Source: an uncultured bacterium
GTDB taxonomy: Bacteria; Verrucomicrobiota; Verrucomicrobiia; CAIQCK01
Length of the DNA stretch: 64,000 bases
Assembly (NCBI GenBank): GCA_903870275.1
Contig: CAIQCK010000098.1
Location: 1 to 64,000 of the forward strand
Direction: 5' to 3'
A model generated the notes under the pieces. It did no database searches. It was not told the DNA's origin and worked only from the letters and a program-made list of their open reading frames with translations. How positions within the stretch are numbered: position 1 is the stretch's first letter; the number at the start of each line of letters is the position of its first letter. Made by a program: the position numbers and the translations under genes. Shown here one piece after another: positions 23,115 through 31,145 of the stretch.

Positions 23115-24521
23115 ATGAATAAAGGCAAAATCGTTCAAATCATCGGGCCGGTCGTGGACATCGAGTTCGAGTCCACCGACAAGCTGCCCGCCATCTACAA
23201 CGCGGTCACCGTCGAGTTCCCCGTCGGCGGCAAGACGACCAAGCTCACTCTCGAGGTCGAGCAGCACCTCGGCGACAACTGGGTCCGCGCCATCGCGATG
23301 GGATCCACCGAGGGCCTCAAGCGCGGTTACGAAGCCACCGACACCGGCAACCCCATCATGATGCCCGTCGGCGATTGCGTCATGGGCCGCGTGTTCAACG
23401 TCATCGGCGAGGCCGTGGACGAGCGCGGGCCGGTCAACGCCACGAAATTCTACCCGATCCACCGTCCCGCGCCGGCGCTGACGGAGCAATCCACCAGTCC
23501 GCAGGTGCTCACCACCGGCATCAAGGTCATTGACCTCATCTGCCCGTTCCTCAAGGGCGGCAAGGTCGGCGCGTTCGGTGGCGCGGGCGTCGGCAAGACC
23601 GTCGTCATCATGGAGTTGATCAACAACATCGCCAAGATGCACGGCGGCGTCTCCGTGTTCGCCGGCGTCGGCGAGCGCACGCGCGAGGGCAACGATCTCT
23701 ACCACGAAATGTCCGAGGCCAACGTCATCAAGCAGGACGACCTCGGCGCGTCGAAGATCGCGCTGGTCTACGGCCAGATGAACGAGCCGCCCGGCGCCCG
23801 TTTGCGCGTGGCGCTGTCGGGCCTCGCCATCACCGAGTATTTCCGCGACGAGAAGAACCAGGACGTGCTGTTGTTCATTGACAACATCTTCCGTTTCTCG
23901 CAGGCCGGTTCCGAGGTCTCGGCGCTGCTCGGCCGCACGCCGAGCGCGGTCGGCTACCAGCCGACGCTTGCCTCCGAAATGGGCGAGTTGCAGGAGCGCA
24001 TCACCTCCACGAAGAAGGGCTCCATCACCTCCTTCCAGGCCATCTACGTCCCCGCCGACGACATCACCGACCCGGCGCCGGCAACGACTTTCACGCACTT
24101 GGACGCCACCATCGTGCTCGACCGCGCGCTGACCGACATCGGCATCTACCCGGCCGTGGACCCGCTTTCCTCCACCAGCCGCGCGCTCACGCCGGACATC
24201 GTCGGCAAGGACCACTACGACACCGCCCGTGGCGTCCAGCGCGTCCTCCAGCGGTACAAGGACCTGCAGGACATCATCGCGATCCTGGGCATGGACGAGC
24301 TTTCGCCCGACGACAAGCTCACCGTTTTCCGCGCGCGCAAAATTCAGCGCTTCCTCAGCCAGCCGTTCACCGTGGCCGAGGTCTTCACCGGACGCCCCGG
24401 CAAACAACTGCCCGTGCAGGAAACCGTCCGCGGCTTCAAGGAAATCCTCGAAGGCAAGCACGACGACGTGCCCGAGGGCAACTTCTACATGAAAGGCGGC
24501 ATCGAGGAGATTAAAGAGTAA
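23115..24521 (+). CDS. atpD: ATP synthase F1 subunit beta (catalytic)
   Basis: The catalytic subunit that makes ATP. The P-loop is GGAGVGKTVV, followed by VFAGVGERTREGNDLY with the catalytic glutamate, and the signature PAVDPLSSTSR. At 468 residues it is full length. It is followed by a 31-bp perfect inverted repeat before atpC. Confidence 0.98.
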   Translation: MNKGKIVQIIGPVVDIEFESTDKLPAIYNAVTVEFPVGGKTTKLTLEVEQHLGDNWVRAIAMGSTEGLKRGYEATDTGNPIMMPVGDCVMGRVFNVIGEAVDERGPVNATKFYPIHRPAPALTEQSTSPQVLTTGIKVIDLICPFLKGGKVGAFGGAGVGKTVVIMELINNIAKMHGGVSVFAGVGERTREGNDLYHEMSEANVIKQDDLGASKIALVYGQMNEPPGARLRVALSGLAITEYFRDEKNQDVLLFIDNIFRFSQAGSEVSALLGRTPSAVGYQPTLASEMGELQERITSTKKGSITSFQAIYVPADDITDPAPATTFTHLDATIVLDRALTDIGIYPAVDPLSSTSRALTPDIVGKDHYDTARGVQRVLQRYKDLQDIIAILGMDELSPDDKLTVFRARKIQRFLSQPFTVAEVFTGRPGKQLPVQETVRGFKEILEGKHDDVPEGNFYMKGGIEEIKE

Positions 24522-24522
24522 C

Positions 24523-24614
24523 GGTAACTGGTAATTGGTAACTGGAAACTGGTATTCAGGATTCCGGTCACCAATCACCAACCACCAGTTTCCAGTTACC
24601 AATTACCAGTTACC
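24523..24614. repeat. Perfect 31-bp inverted repeat of short-period sequence between atpD and atpC
   Basis: The arms 24523-24553 and 24584-24614 are exact reverse complements with a 30-base loop. Each arm is an imperfect tandem of GGTAACT/GGTAATT units. It lies one base after the atpD stop and ends 17 bases before the atpC start, so it occupies the whole gap. It would form a strong hairpin in the operon mRNA. Confidence 0.85.
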
Positions 24615-24631
24615 AGTCACTAAAACGCCCC

Positions 24632-25078
24632 ATGTCCACAACGTTCAAACTCGAAATCGTCACGCCGGAAGCCGTCGCCTACTCCGAGCAGGTGGACATG
24701 GTTGTGTTGCCCGGCACGGAGGGCGAACTCGGCGTGCTGGCCGGCCACGAGCCGCTCATGACCACCATCGTCCCCGGCGAATTGCGCATCACCAAGGACG
24801 GCGAGGAGACCGCGATGGCCGTTGGCCCCGGTTTCGCGGAGATCACCGGCGAGGCCGTGCGCATCCTGGCGGACATGGCCTTGCGCGCGGACGAGATTGA
24901 CGAGGCCGCCGCTGTTGAAGCGCGCCAACGCGCCGAGCAAGCGCTCGCCCAGAAGTTGAGCGAAGAACAAGTCGCCACAGTCGAAGCGTCATTGCAGAAG
25001 GCGCTGGCCCAGATCGAAGTCAAACGCCGCCATCGCGGCCAGTCCTCCGCCCACGGCCAGCACTCGCATCAGAAGTAA
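24632..25078 (+). CDS. atpC: ATP synthase F1 subunit epsilon
   Basis: The epsilon subunit couples rotor to c-ring and can inhibit ATP hydrolysis. The beta-sandwich starts FKLEIVTPEAVAYSEQVDMV and contains PGTEGELGVLAGHEPLMT. The C-terminal helical domain is present. The protein ends in a histidine-rich tail (HGQHSHQK) that is unusual for the family. At 148 residues it is slightly long. The last 36 codons recur, diverged, at 27637-27744. Confidence 0.95.
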   Translation: MSTTFKLEIVTPEAVAYSEQVDMVVLPGTEGELGVLAGHEPLMTTIVPGELRITKDGEETAMAVGPGFAEITGEAVRILADMALRADEIDEAAAVEARQRAEQALAQKLSEEQVATVEASLQKALAQIEVKRRHRGQSSAHGQHSHQK

Positions 25079-25293
25079 TTCCCGCCGATTTCGCTTTGGC
25101 TTCCTCAAGCACGGAAGCGCGTTTCCCGGTCAGGCAATTGGTTTCCTCGCCCGTGCCACCCTGCAATTCCGGTATCGGCTGCGACGAATATCAACATGGA
25201 CCAAGATCGGGGAAAATTGTTCAGGGGGAATTATGTGGACAACCAAAGCGTTGCAGCGCAGCCTTGCCTGCAAGGAGAAATGGGTTTTCCGCT

Positions 25294-26538
25294 ATGAAAA
25301 GGAAACTGATTCCGCAAACCCTCGTATGTCTGTCCGTGTCACTTCTGTGTGCGCCGGCGCTCCAAGCCGATTGGTCCTTTGTCATGTTGGGCGACACACG
25401 GGATGTTGACTACACCACCACGGGAGTCAGTCCGTATTTGAACACCATCGCACAGAAGATCGCTACTCTGAATCCCGACCTGGTGCTGATGGGCGGCGAC
25501 TTGGCCAATGGGAATGCCCTGACAAACGGCCCCTCTCACTCTCTGTTCGATGACTTCAATGGTAATTTCACCGATGCGAATGCGTATACGCTCTATACGC
25601 AAATGCTGAACAACTGGAAGACGGCCATGCAGCCCGTCTACAACTACTCCACGGGCACAGGCACCCCGATCTATACCGTGCGTGGCAACCATGAGAACAA
25701 CGACACCGAGGGAGCGCCCATTGCGGTGTTGAAGCAGGCTTATTACGACGCTTTCAGCTCCTACGTGCCGGGCAACGGGCCCAACAACGGTGTGACCGAC
25801 AACGAGCAGGGTTTTAGTTGGTCCTTCACCCACAAGGGCGTTACCTTCGTCGCCGCCGATCAGTATTTTAAATTCGACCCGACATATGCCAGCTCGACGC
25901 CTTGGTCGGGATATCACTATCTGGACCAGTCATGGGTCACCCAGCAGTTTCAGCAGTCAAGCTCGCCCTACAAAATCTTCATGTCCCATGAGCCGTTTTT
26001 CCAGACGCAAGGCAATGGCCCGGGTCAGACGAATAATCAGGAGGCCGAGCATTTCTTCGGCACCAATACCGCCGCGTTATTGACCCGTTCGGATTTCTGG
26101 AACGCACTGGGCACCAACGGCGTCCAATTGTATATGAGCGGCCACATTCACCTCGAAACCGTCGCCAGCATCACCAATGCTTCCGGAAACGCCATGATTC
26201 AAATAATGGCGGGCAACGGCGGTGCGCCACCGCAAAACTTCATTGACAACCCGGAAGCGGGAGTAAACACGCTCTATAACAGTGGCAGTACTCTCGTCTA
26301 TACCAATGGCGAGTGGATGGTCGACGCGACAGTCGGCTTCTCGCTGGCCACGGTGGGGGACACCAATATGACGATCCAATACTATTCGTACAACACGAAC
26401 GATAGCACTTGGGCCGTGGCCAGCTACGTCACCTCGCTTTCACCCAATCTCGTCCCAGAACCTTCAACGGCCGTTCTGCTTGCACCGGCCATGGCGGCAT
26501 TGATGATCGGTTGGTTCCGAAAACGGCGAAAGAACTGA
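25294..26538 (+). CDS. Secreted metallophosphoesterase with PEP-CTERM anchor
   Basis: Calcineurin-like phosphoesterase motifs appear in order: MLGDTRD, LMGGDLANG, RGNHENN, MSHEPFF and SGHIHLE, which together supply the two-metal site. A signal peptide (MKRKLIPQTLVCLSVSLLCA) starts the protein. The C-terminus is a classic PEP-CTERM signal: VPEPSTAVLL, a hydrophobic helix, then WFRKRRKN. Such proteins are processed by exosortase and displayed at the surface. It is about 414 residues long. The ATG at 25294 was chosen for the signal peptide. The natural substrate (phosphomonoester, diester or nucleotide) is not known. Confidence 0.88.
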   Translation: MKRKLIPQTLVCLSVSLLCAPALQADWSFVMLGDTRDVDYTTTGVSPYLNTIAQKIATLNPDLVLMGGDLANGNALTNGPSHSLFDDFNGNFTDANAYTLYTQMLNNWKTAMQPVYNYSTGTGTPIYTVRGNHENNDTEGAPIAVLKQAYYDAFSSYVPGNGPNNGVTDNEQGFSWSFTHKGVTFVAADQYFKFDPTYASSTPWSGYHYLDQSWVTQQFQQSSSPYKIFMSHEPFFQTQGNGPGQTNNQEAEHFFGTNTAALLTRSDFWNALGTNGVQLYMSGHIHLETVASITNASGNAMIQIMAGNGGAPPQNFIDNPEAGVNTLYNSGSTLVYTNGEWMVDATVGFSLATVGDTNMTIQYYSYNTNDSTWAVASYVTSLSPNLVPEPSTAVLLAPAMAALMIGWFRKRRKN

Positions 26539-26629
26539 TCCTGGATGGAGCGCGGCCTCCGGACGCGCCAAGAGTCTGGCGGCCGTGACGACACTTGACA
26601 AGCGCAGCGGCGGTCATTACAAGGCGGCC

Positions 26630-27532
26630 ATGAAAGCGCCCTTTCTCCGAGCAGGGGCAGCGCTCTTCTGCGTTGTCACATTGGCGGCCGGTCAATTCCC
26701 CTCCACACCTCCCCGAACGCCTGCGGCTCCGCCGGCGCCGGCGCCCGGCGCAGGCGCGGCGTTTGCCGAGAAGTCCTGGGACCAGCTCAGCGACAAACTG
26801 CTGCTGGAGTGGGGCAAGCAGGCGATAGCCAGCGGCAAATGGCGGCACGGCGAGACCGAGCACATGGTCATCCATTACCAGAAGCTGGCCGAGGCGCAGC
26901 GGGCCGCGCGCGAGGCGGAGGCGTATTACGATTACATCACGAAGGACTTCGGGCTGGAGAAGGATTATCGGAAGGGCAAGAGCCACTTGTTCATCTTCGC
27001 CAGGAACAGCGATTGGGTTGCGTTTTGCACGGAGGTTGGCAAGGGACGGATAGCGAGCACCTCCAGATACAGCGAGATGTATATCGAAGCGCCCGCCAAC
27101 AACGAATCCTTCAGCCGCAACCTGGCATTCCCTGTGAGTTGCTGCGTGATGTATCGGTTTTTCCCGAAGTATGTGCCGTATTGGGTTGTCACGGGCGTCG
27201 CGTTCTTCGAGGAGGGGAATGCCTACAAGAAGCTGAAAGGCATCGGTGGCGGCGCCCGCGGCAGCGAACGGCACGGCACCGCCCAGTATCCGCTCAAAGA
27301 CCTGCTGCTCGTCACGGCTTCACCGACGGACACGCACGAGATGTACGAGTATTACCGGACCTGCGAGCGGCTGGTGCGGTTTTTGTTGGTCAAAGGCGAC
27401 CACCGCCGGTTCGTGCCGCTGGTGACGAAGGTGAACAACGGTATGCCGTTTCAGCAGGCGGTGGTGGAGGTTTACCCGGAAAAGTTCAAGACCTTCAATG
27501 AGTTCCAGGCGGCCTACGATTTGTTTCAATAG
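26630..27532 (+). CDS. Secreted peptidase-MA-like protein lacking the HExxH motif
   Basis: A signal peptide (MKAPFLRAGAALFCVVTLAAG) is followed by a proline-rich linker and a domain with HMVIHYQKLAEAQRAAREAE and WVVTGVAFFEEGNAYKKL. The latter resembles the helix after the active site in peptidase MA/gluzincin relatives (W-V-x-E-G-x-A-x-Y-x-E). Where HExxH is expected, the sequence is AFPVSCCVMYRFF, so the zinc site is absent. It is about 300 residues long. It may be a catalytically dead binding protein. The assignment is by local resemblance only. Confidence 0.55.
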   Translation: MKAPFLRAGAALFCVVTLAAGQFPSTPPRTPAAPPAPAPGAGAAFAEKSWDQLSDKLLLEWGKQAIASGKWRHGETEHMVIHYQKLAEAQRAAREAEAYYDYITKDFGLEKDYRKGKSHLFIFARNSDWVAFCTEVGKGRIASTSRYSEMYIEAPANNESFSRNLAFPVSCCVMYRFFPKYVPYWVVTGVAFFEEGNAYKKLKGIGGGARGSERHGTAQYPLKDLLLVTASPTDTHEMYEYYRTCERLVRFLLVKGDHRRFVPLVTKVNNGMPFQQAVVEVYPEKFKTFNEFQAAYDLFQ

Positions 27533-27556
27533 TAACCGCTCACGTTCCAACGACTG

Positions 27557-27583
27557 CGGCTCGTCAGGGACGGCTCGCCCTAC
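27557..27583 (-). repeat. Single REP-like hairpin with GTAG foot
   Basis: Read on the minus strand: GTAGGGCGAGCCGTCC followed by CTGACGAGCCGC, so a GTAG foot with a GGCGAGCC/GGCTCGTC-type stem. It lies just before the stranded atpC fragment. Confidence 0.4.
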
Positions 27584-27621
27584 CCGGATGTCAGCGCGCA
27601 GAGACCCTTCCCACATTTAGG

Positions 27622-27744
27622 ATGCGCGCCGGGAAAATCGCCACCGTCGAAACGTCGTTGCGGAAGGCGCTGGCCCGGATCGAAGTCAAACGCTGCCACC
27701 GCAGCCAGCACGGTGCCCACGGACAGCATTCGCATCAGAAGTAG
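27622..27744 (+). pseudogene. Stranded 3'-end fragment of atpC
   Basis: The last 36 codons (27637-27744) align without gaps to the end of atpC (24971-25078), with 27 of 35 residues identical including the tail HGQHSHQK and the stop position. It cannot encode a functional epsilon subunit. It has diverged in both silent and coding positions, so it is not a fresh copy. With atpC it brackets the phosphoesterase and peptidase-like genes as a direct repeat. Confidence 0.85.
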
Positions 27745-28092
27745 CCGCGGAGATTGTTGCGGAAGCCACTATTATTTCGCACCTTCGCAATTTCGCTAAC
27801 CACCATGTGGCCCGTCGAGATCCAACACCACGCGCTGCCTTGCGATTACAGCATCGCCATCAGCGCGAAAAATAAACCACGGTGTTGGCCCATCGTTATG
27901 TTCAGTTTCCTTTTCATAGCCTTTGAAATTGCGGCGCACCGGGCGAAGGATAAACAACGTGCGGGCGTTCGCTGCTGACTGCGCTGCTACCGTAGGAAAC
28001 CGCCAACGACTGCCAAACGCGGTAGCGCCCGCTCTGTCGCTCCAGCATGTATTTTGGCTACCATAGATCTTACCGGTTTGTGGATTGGGCTG
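27745..28092. other. Intergenic stretch with no supported gene
   Basis: Short open frames occur on both strands but none has a ribosome-binding site or recognisable domain. A weak inverted pair (GCTACCG near 27987 and CGGTAGCG near 28020) may be a degraded REP pair. Confidence 0.5.
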
Positions 28093-28629
28093 TTACTTTT
28101 TGTCGGCCCATTTCTTGGCTGTGGCTTTGTAAAGCCACGAATAGACCGTCCTTGAGTAGGCCGAAAGATCTCCTTGGGTCGGTATGGTGCCCTTTGTAAG
28201 TTCCGCCTGCTCAAGGACGATACGTCGGGCGAGGAATTCCAGTTCCAATTTCCAAGCGACGAGGTCGTGCTCAAACCAGTAACTGATATCACCTCCTTGG
28301 TAACAAAGCCCTGGATTGACGTTCCATTCCGTGAACAAGCGATGCTTGGTCGCAAGAGCCCTGATCTCTTCTTTTCCTAGTTTCCGGTTGTCCCGCTGTG
28401 GAAGAAGATCGCTAAGTTGAGCAGGCACACTGGCTGCATCTTCGACAGTCACTGCCGTGACACGTCCGCTGTTATTCCTCTCGATACAGATAACCCTCTC
28501 GAGGGATGGAATCGCATCGTTCACTTGTTCCGCTGAGTTTGATTGGGATTGCAGCGCCAAACCCAACCCAATTATTATGCAAAGGACTGCAATTCGGTTT
28601 CGTTGTAACGCTTGCCTTGCTGACTTCAT
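28093..28629 (-). CDS. Hypothetical membrane or exported protein
   Basis: Not recognised. The 178-residue product has an N-terminal hydrophobic segment (about residues 13-28) and a mostly polar remainder ending KKWADKK. Its ATG overlaps the stop of the preceding gene as ATGA (28626-28629), so the two are translationally coupled. Its base composition is less GC-rich than the core genes nearby, which fits an acquired accessory gene. Confidence 0.6.
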   Translation of the reverse strand: MKSARQALQRNRIAVLCIIIGLGLALQSQSNSAEQVNDAIPSLERVICIERNNSGRVTAVTVEDAASVPAQLSDLLPQRDNRKLGKEEIRALATKHRLFTEWNVNPGLCYQGGDISYWFEHDLVAWKLELEFLARRIVLEQAELTKGTIPTQGDLSAYSRTVYSWLYKATAKKWADKK

Positions 28630-29153
28630 CGTCGTGTCTCCTTCAATTTGTTGTAGGTTTTACTGCTTTTGACTGCGCGGCTTTGTTCTAAAGTTCGCTG
28701 GAAAAGATCGAGGCTTTCGTAGCCGCGCCGTTGATCTTCATTGAGCGCTTTTCTTGTCAGGAGCCAGAACTGCGCAATTTGCACACCGACAGTCGCTTCG
28801 ATTGTTTGCCTTTCGAGGATATTCTCGTCATACAAAACCCACAGGTTTTGATACCGATCGAGAACGTATTCCAGTTTTCTCCCCATGTCTTCTGAAAGGG
28901 TCTGGGCTTCCGAGTTCTTGTCCTGGCCGAAACGCGCTAGCCAAAGGATGCCGTCATGATAATCGGTGTGGAATTCCGCTGTTTGCATGCTGCTAAGGAA
29001 GGCCAGCGTGTTTGCGATCTTCGCTTGATGATTCGCCGCACGAAGTTGCATGACTGCGAGCGCGACACCGATGACGATGCAAAGAGCTTCGATAGCCGCC
29101 AGATATGGCTGATACCGCTTTGCCTGCTGCAGAAGGCTGTCACCCAGGCTCAT
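28626..29153 (-). CDS. Hypothetical small membrane protein (DUF4760-like architecture)
   Basis: A 175-residue protein with one N-terminal membrane helix (about residues 18-36, AAIEALCIVIGVALAVMQL), then a charged helical region with EFHTDYHDGI and LEYVLDRYQNLWVLYDENI. Small membrane proteins with this layout are often labelled DUF4760-like; the resemblance is in architecture rather than firm sequence identity. It is coupled to the downstream gene by ATGA and overlaps the end of the upstream fn3 remnant by 14 bases. The function is unknown. Confidence 0.55.
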   Translation of the reverse strand: MSLGDSLLQQAKRYQPYLAAIEALCIVIGVALAVMQLRAANHQAKIANTLAFLSSMQTAEFHTDYHDGILWLARFGQDKNSEAQTLSEDMGRKLEYVLDRYQNLWVLYDENILERQTIEATVGVQIAQFWLLTRKALNEDQRRGYESLDLFQRTLEQSRAVKSSKTYNKLKETRR

Positions 29154-29467
29154 CTTCCTTTTTCCTCGCCCCGCGTGGGGCCGGCATGTGGCCTTGCTGA
29201 CCGCCTACGCTCTGCGGCACTGGGCGATGTCGCTCCAAGGGGCTCCAGCCGTTGGGGCCGAAGGCGGCCAAGCGAAAATAATACATTTGACTTGGCGTCA
29301 GTCCGCCGATGGTGAATCTGCACTTGGTGCCTTCGCAGCCGGGCAGCCACGGGCCGTCGCGGTTGACGGGCGTTTGCGGTTTCATGGATAGCTTGGTAAC
29401 GAATAGCCATCTCGAACTTCTCCTTGGACAGCGCGACGGAACCATAAACACGCCTCCATGGCAACAT
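29140..29467 (-). pseudogene. Remnant of an fn3-type gene with a frame break
   Basis: The 5' part reads MLPWRRVYGSVALSKEKFEM, then coding potential moves to another frame. There it reads NRDGPWLPGCEGTKCRF and IGGLTPSQMYYFRLAAFGP, the pattern of a fibronectin type III domain end. A normal protein of this kind has more sequence between the two parts. Its 5' end (29403-29504) is repeated at 31081-31181. It is probably a decayed gene with an internal deletion or frameshift. Confidence 0.6.
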
Positions 29468-29524
29468 CAATTCTCGCTAGGAGAACCGGCTGCGGGCCTT
29501 CGTCATGCCCCATGAGCTTGAATA

Positions 29525-29920
29525 TCAGGGCCGATGACACGCTTGGCACCACAACAACACAATCAAAACCACATCCACGGTGACATGCAGCAGGACAGTG
29601 GCCAGGAGGCGATGCTTCATGCCCGGTCTTGACAGTGCCAGGCCAAGCTTCTCGCTCGCAAATGGAGTCTTACCGCTCTGTATCCGAATCTCGTCACAGA
29701 CGGCCACCGCCAGTTTTGTTGCGGGCAGAAGCACACTGAGATTGCCCATGAAGAAGACCACCAAACCAAACGATACCGCCCAGGAGTAATTCGAGATGGG
29801 ATGTTCTCTGCCGAAAAACCAGCCGCAGATGCCGAGCACGACGATGGACCAGAAGTTCCAGTAGGTGTTGATGTGTGATTCCAATTTGTCCTGCAGATCG
29901 AACAAGCTCTCCAGTGTCAT
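29525..29920 (-). CDS. Small two- to three-helix membrane protein
   Basis: Not recognised. The ATG at 29920 overlaps the stop of the FtsH-domain gene as ATGA. About 131 residues with hydrophobic segments FWSIVVLGICGWFFG, WAVSFGLVVFFMGNLSVLL and LLATVLLHVTVDVVLIVLLW. Coupling to the FtsH-like domain gene suggests the two products work together in the inner membrane. Confidence 0.6.
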   Translation of the reverse strand: MTLESLFDLQDKLESHINTYWNFWSIVVLGICGWFFGREHPISNYSWAVSFGLVVFFMGNLSVLLPATKLAVAVCDEIRIQSGKTPFASEKLGLALSRPGMKHRLLATVLLHVTVDVVLIVLLWCQACHRP

Positions 29921-30309
29921 AGTCTGAGTCTCCGATAGATCAGAATCACGAAAACAAGCGTGATGATCGGAACGCCGAGCATCAGCATGCCCGACCAGAG
30001 CATGGGCCATTGCCCGTCATCGTGCTTGAGGTCAACTGTGACCGGCACGCCCTTGTCTTTAAGCAAACGGAGCAATAAAGGGTCGTTTGCCGTGCCGGAT
30101 TGGCCGTAACTACGGAATGGTTTCTCAACTCCCGCCAAAACCTGCGTGCCTGAGATGCTGGAGAAATGATCCAGCGCCACTGACTTGATGTGGCCAGCCT
30201 CAACCGCACGGATGAAATCGTCATACGAGAGATAATCGGAAGGTCCCGCGCTGACGCTGCCGGCAAATGTGAGTAGTGCAACCACCGCAACAAGAATTAG
30301 TGTTTTCAT
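29917..30309 (-). CDS. Stand-alone FtsH-type periplasmic domain protein
   Basis: The 130-residue product resembles the N-terminal region of FtsH. A signal or membrane segment (MKTLILVAVVALLTFAGSVS) is followed by SYDDFIRAVEAGHIKSVAL, then LLRLLKDKGVPVTVDL, then a second membrane helix ending IYRRLRL. This is the order of FtsH: helix, extracellular domain with the SEFLxxVxxGxVxxV pattern, LLxxKGV, helix. The AAA+ and zinc-protease domains are absent. It may modulate FtsH or HflKC by mimicking the FtsH periplasmic face, which is inference. It begins a coupled pair with the gene at 29525. Confidence 0.6.
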   Translation of the reverse strand: MKTLILVAVVALLTFAGSVSAGPSDYLSYDDFIRAVEAGHIKSVALDHFSSISGTQVLAGVEKPFRSYGQSGTANDPLLLRLLKDKGVPVTVDLKHDDGQWPMLWSGMLMLGVPIITLVFVILIYRRLRL

Positions 30310-30313
30310 AGCG

Positions 30314-30811
30314 CTAGGGCGTGATCTGCTTTTGCGCAGCGGCCGATAAACGGCTTCGGACGCTGGCAGGCACTGGACACGGGAACGCTCGTGGACCGTA
30401 ACTGACGGAATCGCCTGCCGCAGTGGTGATGATGAGCAGACACAAATATTTGTCTCCGTCGTATGCCCACAGCCGCGACGGGTCTTCCACAAACACAAAC
30501 CAATTTGCCTGTGCTTTCCATCCGTCAGGCGACCATGAGTTGGTGATCGACATATTGTGTACGGTGGAGACCTGGCCGGTCATTGGATTGGTGGCGGTGA
30601 GCGCATCGAAGTGCCGCCCTCGAACAACCTCCAGTTTGCCGTCGAGCGCCGAAACTTTGACGATAAACGCCTCTCCCATGGCGTGGTGCTCTCCAAACGC
30701 GGTGATCATCTCCCCGTCCCGTGGCGCGTCGCTTGAGGTGGGTGGAGTCTGCTGGAAGCATCCTGAGAGGGACATGGATGCGACGACTAGAAATGCCAGG
30801 GATGCACGCAT
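30314..30811 (-). CDS. Predicted lipoprotein
   Basis: The N-terminus MRASLAFLVVASMSLSGCFQ has a clear lipobox (SLSGC) with the cysteine at residue 18. The mature part, about 147 residues, shows no recognised domain. It reads as a mixed beta-rich extracytoplasmic protein. It ends four bases before the FtsH-domain gene and starts seven bases after the DUF2007-like gene, so it lies within a tight four-gene group (31046 to 29525). Confidence 0.7.
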   Translation of the reverse strand: MRASLAFLVVASMSLSGCFQQTPPTSSDAPRDGEMITAFGEHHAMGEAFIVKVSALDGKLEVVRGRHFDALTATNPMTGQVSTVHNMSITNSWSPDGWKAQANWFVFVEDPSRLWAYDGDKYLCLLIITTAAGDSVSYGPRAFPCPVPASVRSRLSAAAQKQITP

Positions 30812-30818
30812 GGCTATT

Positions 30819-31046
30819 TCACTCCCGCTGACGCCTGACTTCAGCGATCAGTTCCTTCACACGCGGGTGAAGTTCCAGGGGCGCCTCAACATGGCCCCAA
30901 CCTTCCACACCCTGAAACAGCCCATCGTAGGCAGAGTCGCGATAGCTGCGCATCAGGTGCGGGATCTGTTGGTTCGAAAGCAACAGGTCAACCAACTGTG
31001 CCTCGGTCTCGTTCTGCAAGACAGCAACCTTCTCGATGCGATTCAT
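30819..31046 (-). CDS. DUF2007-like small protein
   Basis: A 75-residue soluble protein: EKVAVLQNETEAQLVDLLL followed by QQIPHLMRSY and a C-terminal HPRVKELIAEVRRQRE. This matches the DUF2007 pattern (residues that sense two-copy EA.LL..LL...GIP). The family is described only as putative signal-transducing. It heads the four-gene group bounded by the fn3-gene direct repeats. Confidence 0.65.
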   Translation of the reverse strand: MNRIEKVAVLQNETEAQLVDLLLSNQQIPHLMRSYRDSAYDGLFQGVEGWGHVEAPLELHPRVKELIAEVRRQRE

Positions 31047-31055
31047 TTTTAGCTC

Positions 31056-31145
31056 CTAAAAAGCCTGGCCATAATGGGAGATGGCCATCTCGAATTCGCC
31101 CTTGGTAAGCGCGACGGAACCATAAACGCGCCTCCATGGCAACAT
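31056..31145 (-). pseudogene. Stranded 5'-end fragment of the fn3-type gene
   Basis: Encodes MLPWRRVYGSVALTKGEFEM plus nine residues before a TAG at 31056-31058. The region 31081-31181 matches 29403-29504 at roughly nine bases in ten, including untranslated sequence upstream of the ATG. It stops ten bases before the DUF2007-like gene. With the left copy it makes a direct repeat enclosing four genes. Confidence 0.75.

Noticed and set aside
22242..24602. Open frame of 786 codons opposite atpG and atpD
   Set aside because: The plus-strand genes are certain. The antisense product is His/Arg/Leu/Asp-rich with no family pattern, typical of a high-GC shadow.
27754..27978. Possible 74-residue gene after the atpC fragment
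   Set aside because: It has no ribosome-binding site or recognisable family and starts in sequence that continues from the fragment; not enough support to call.
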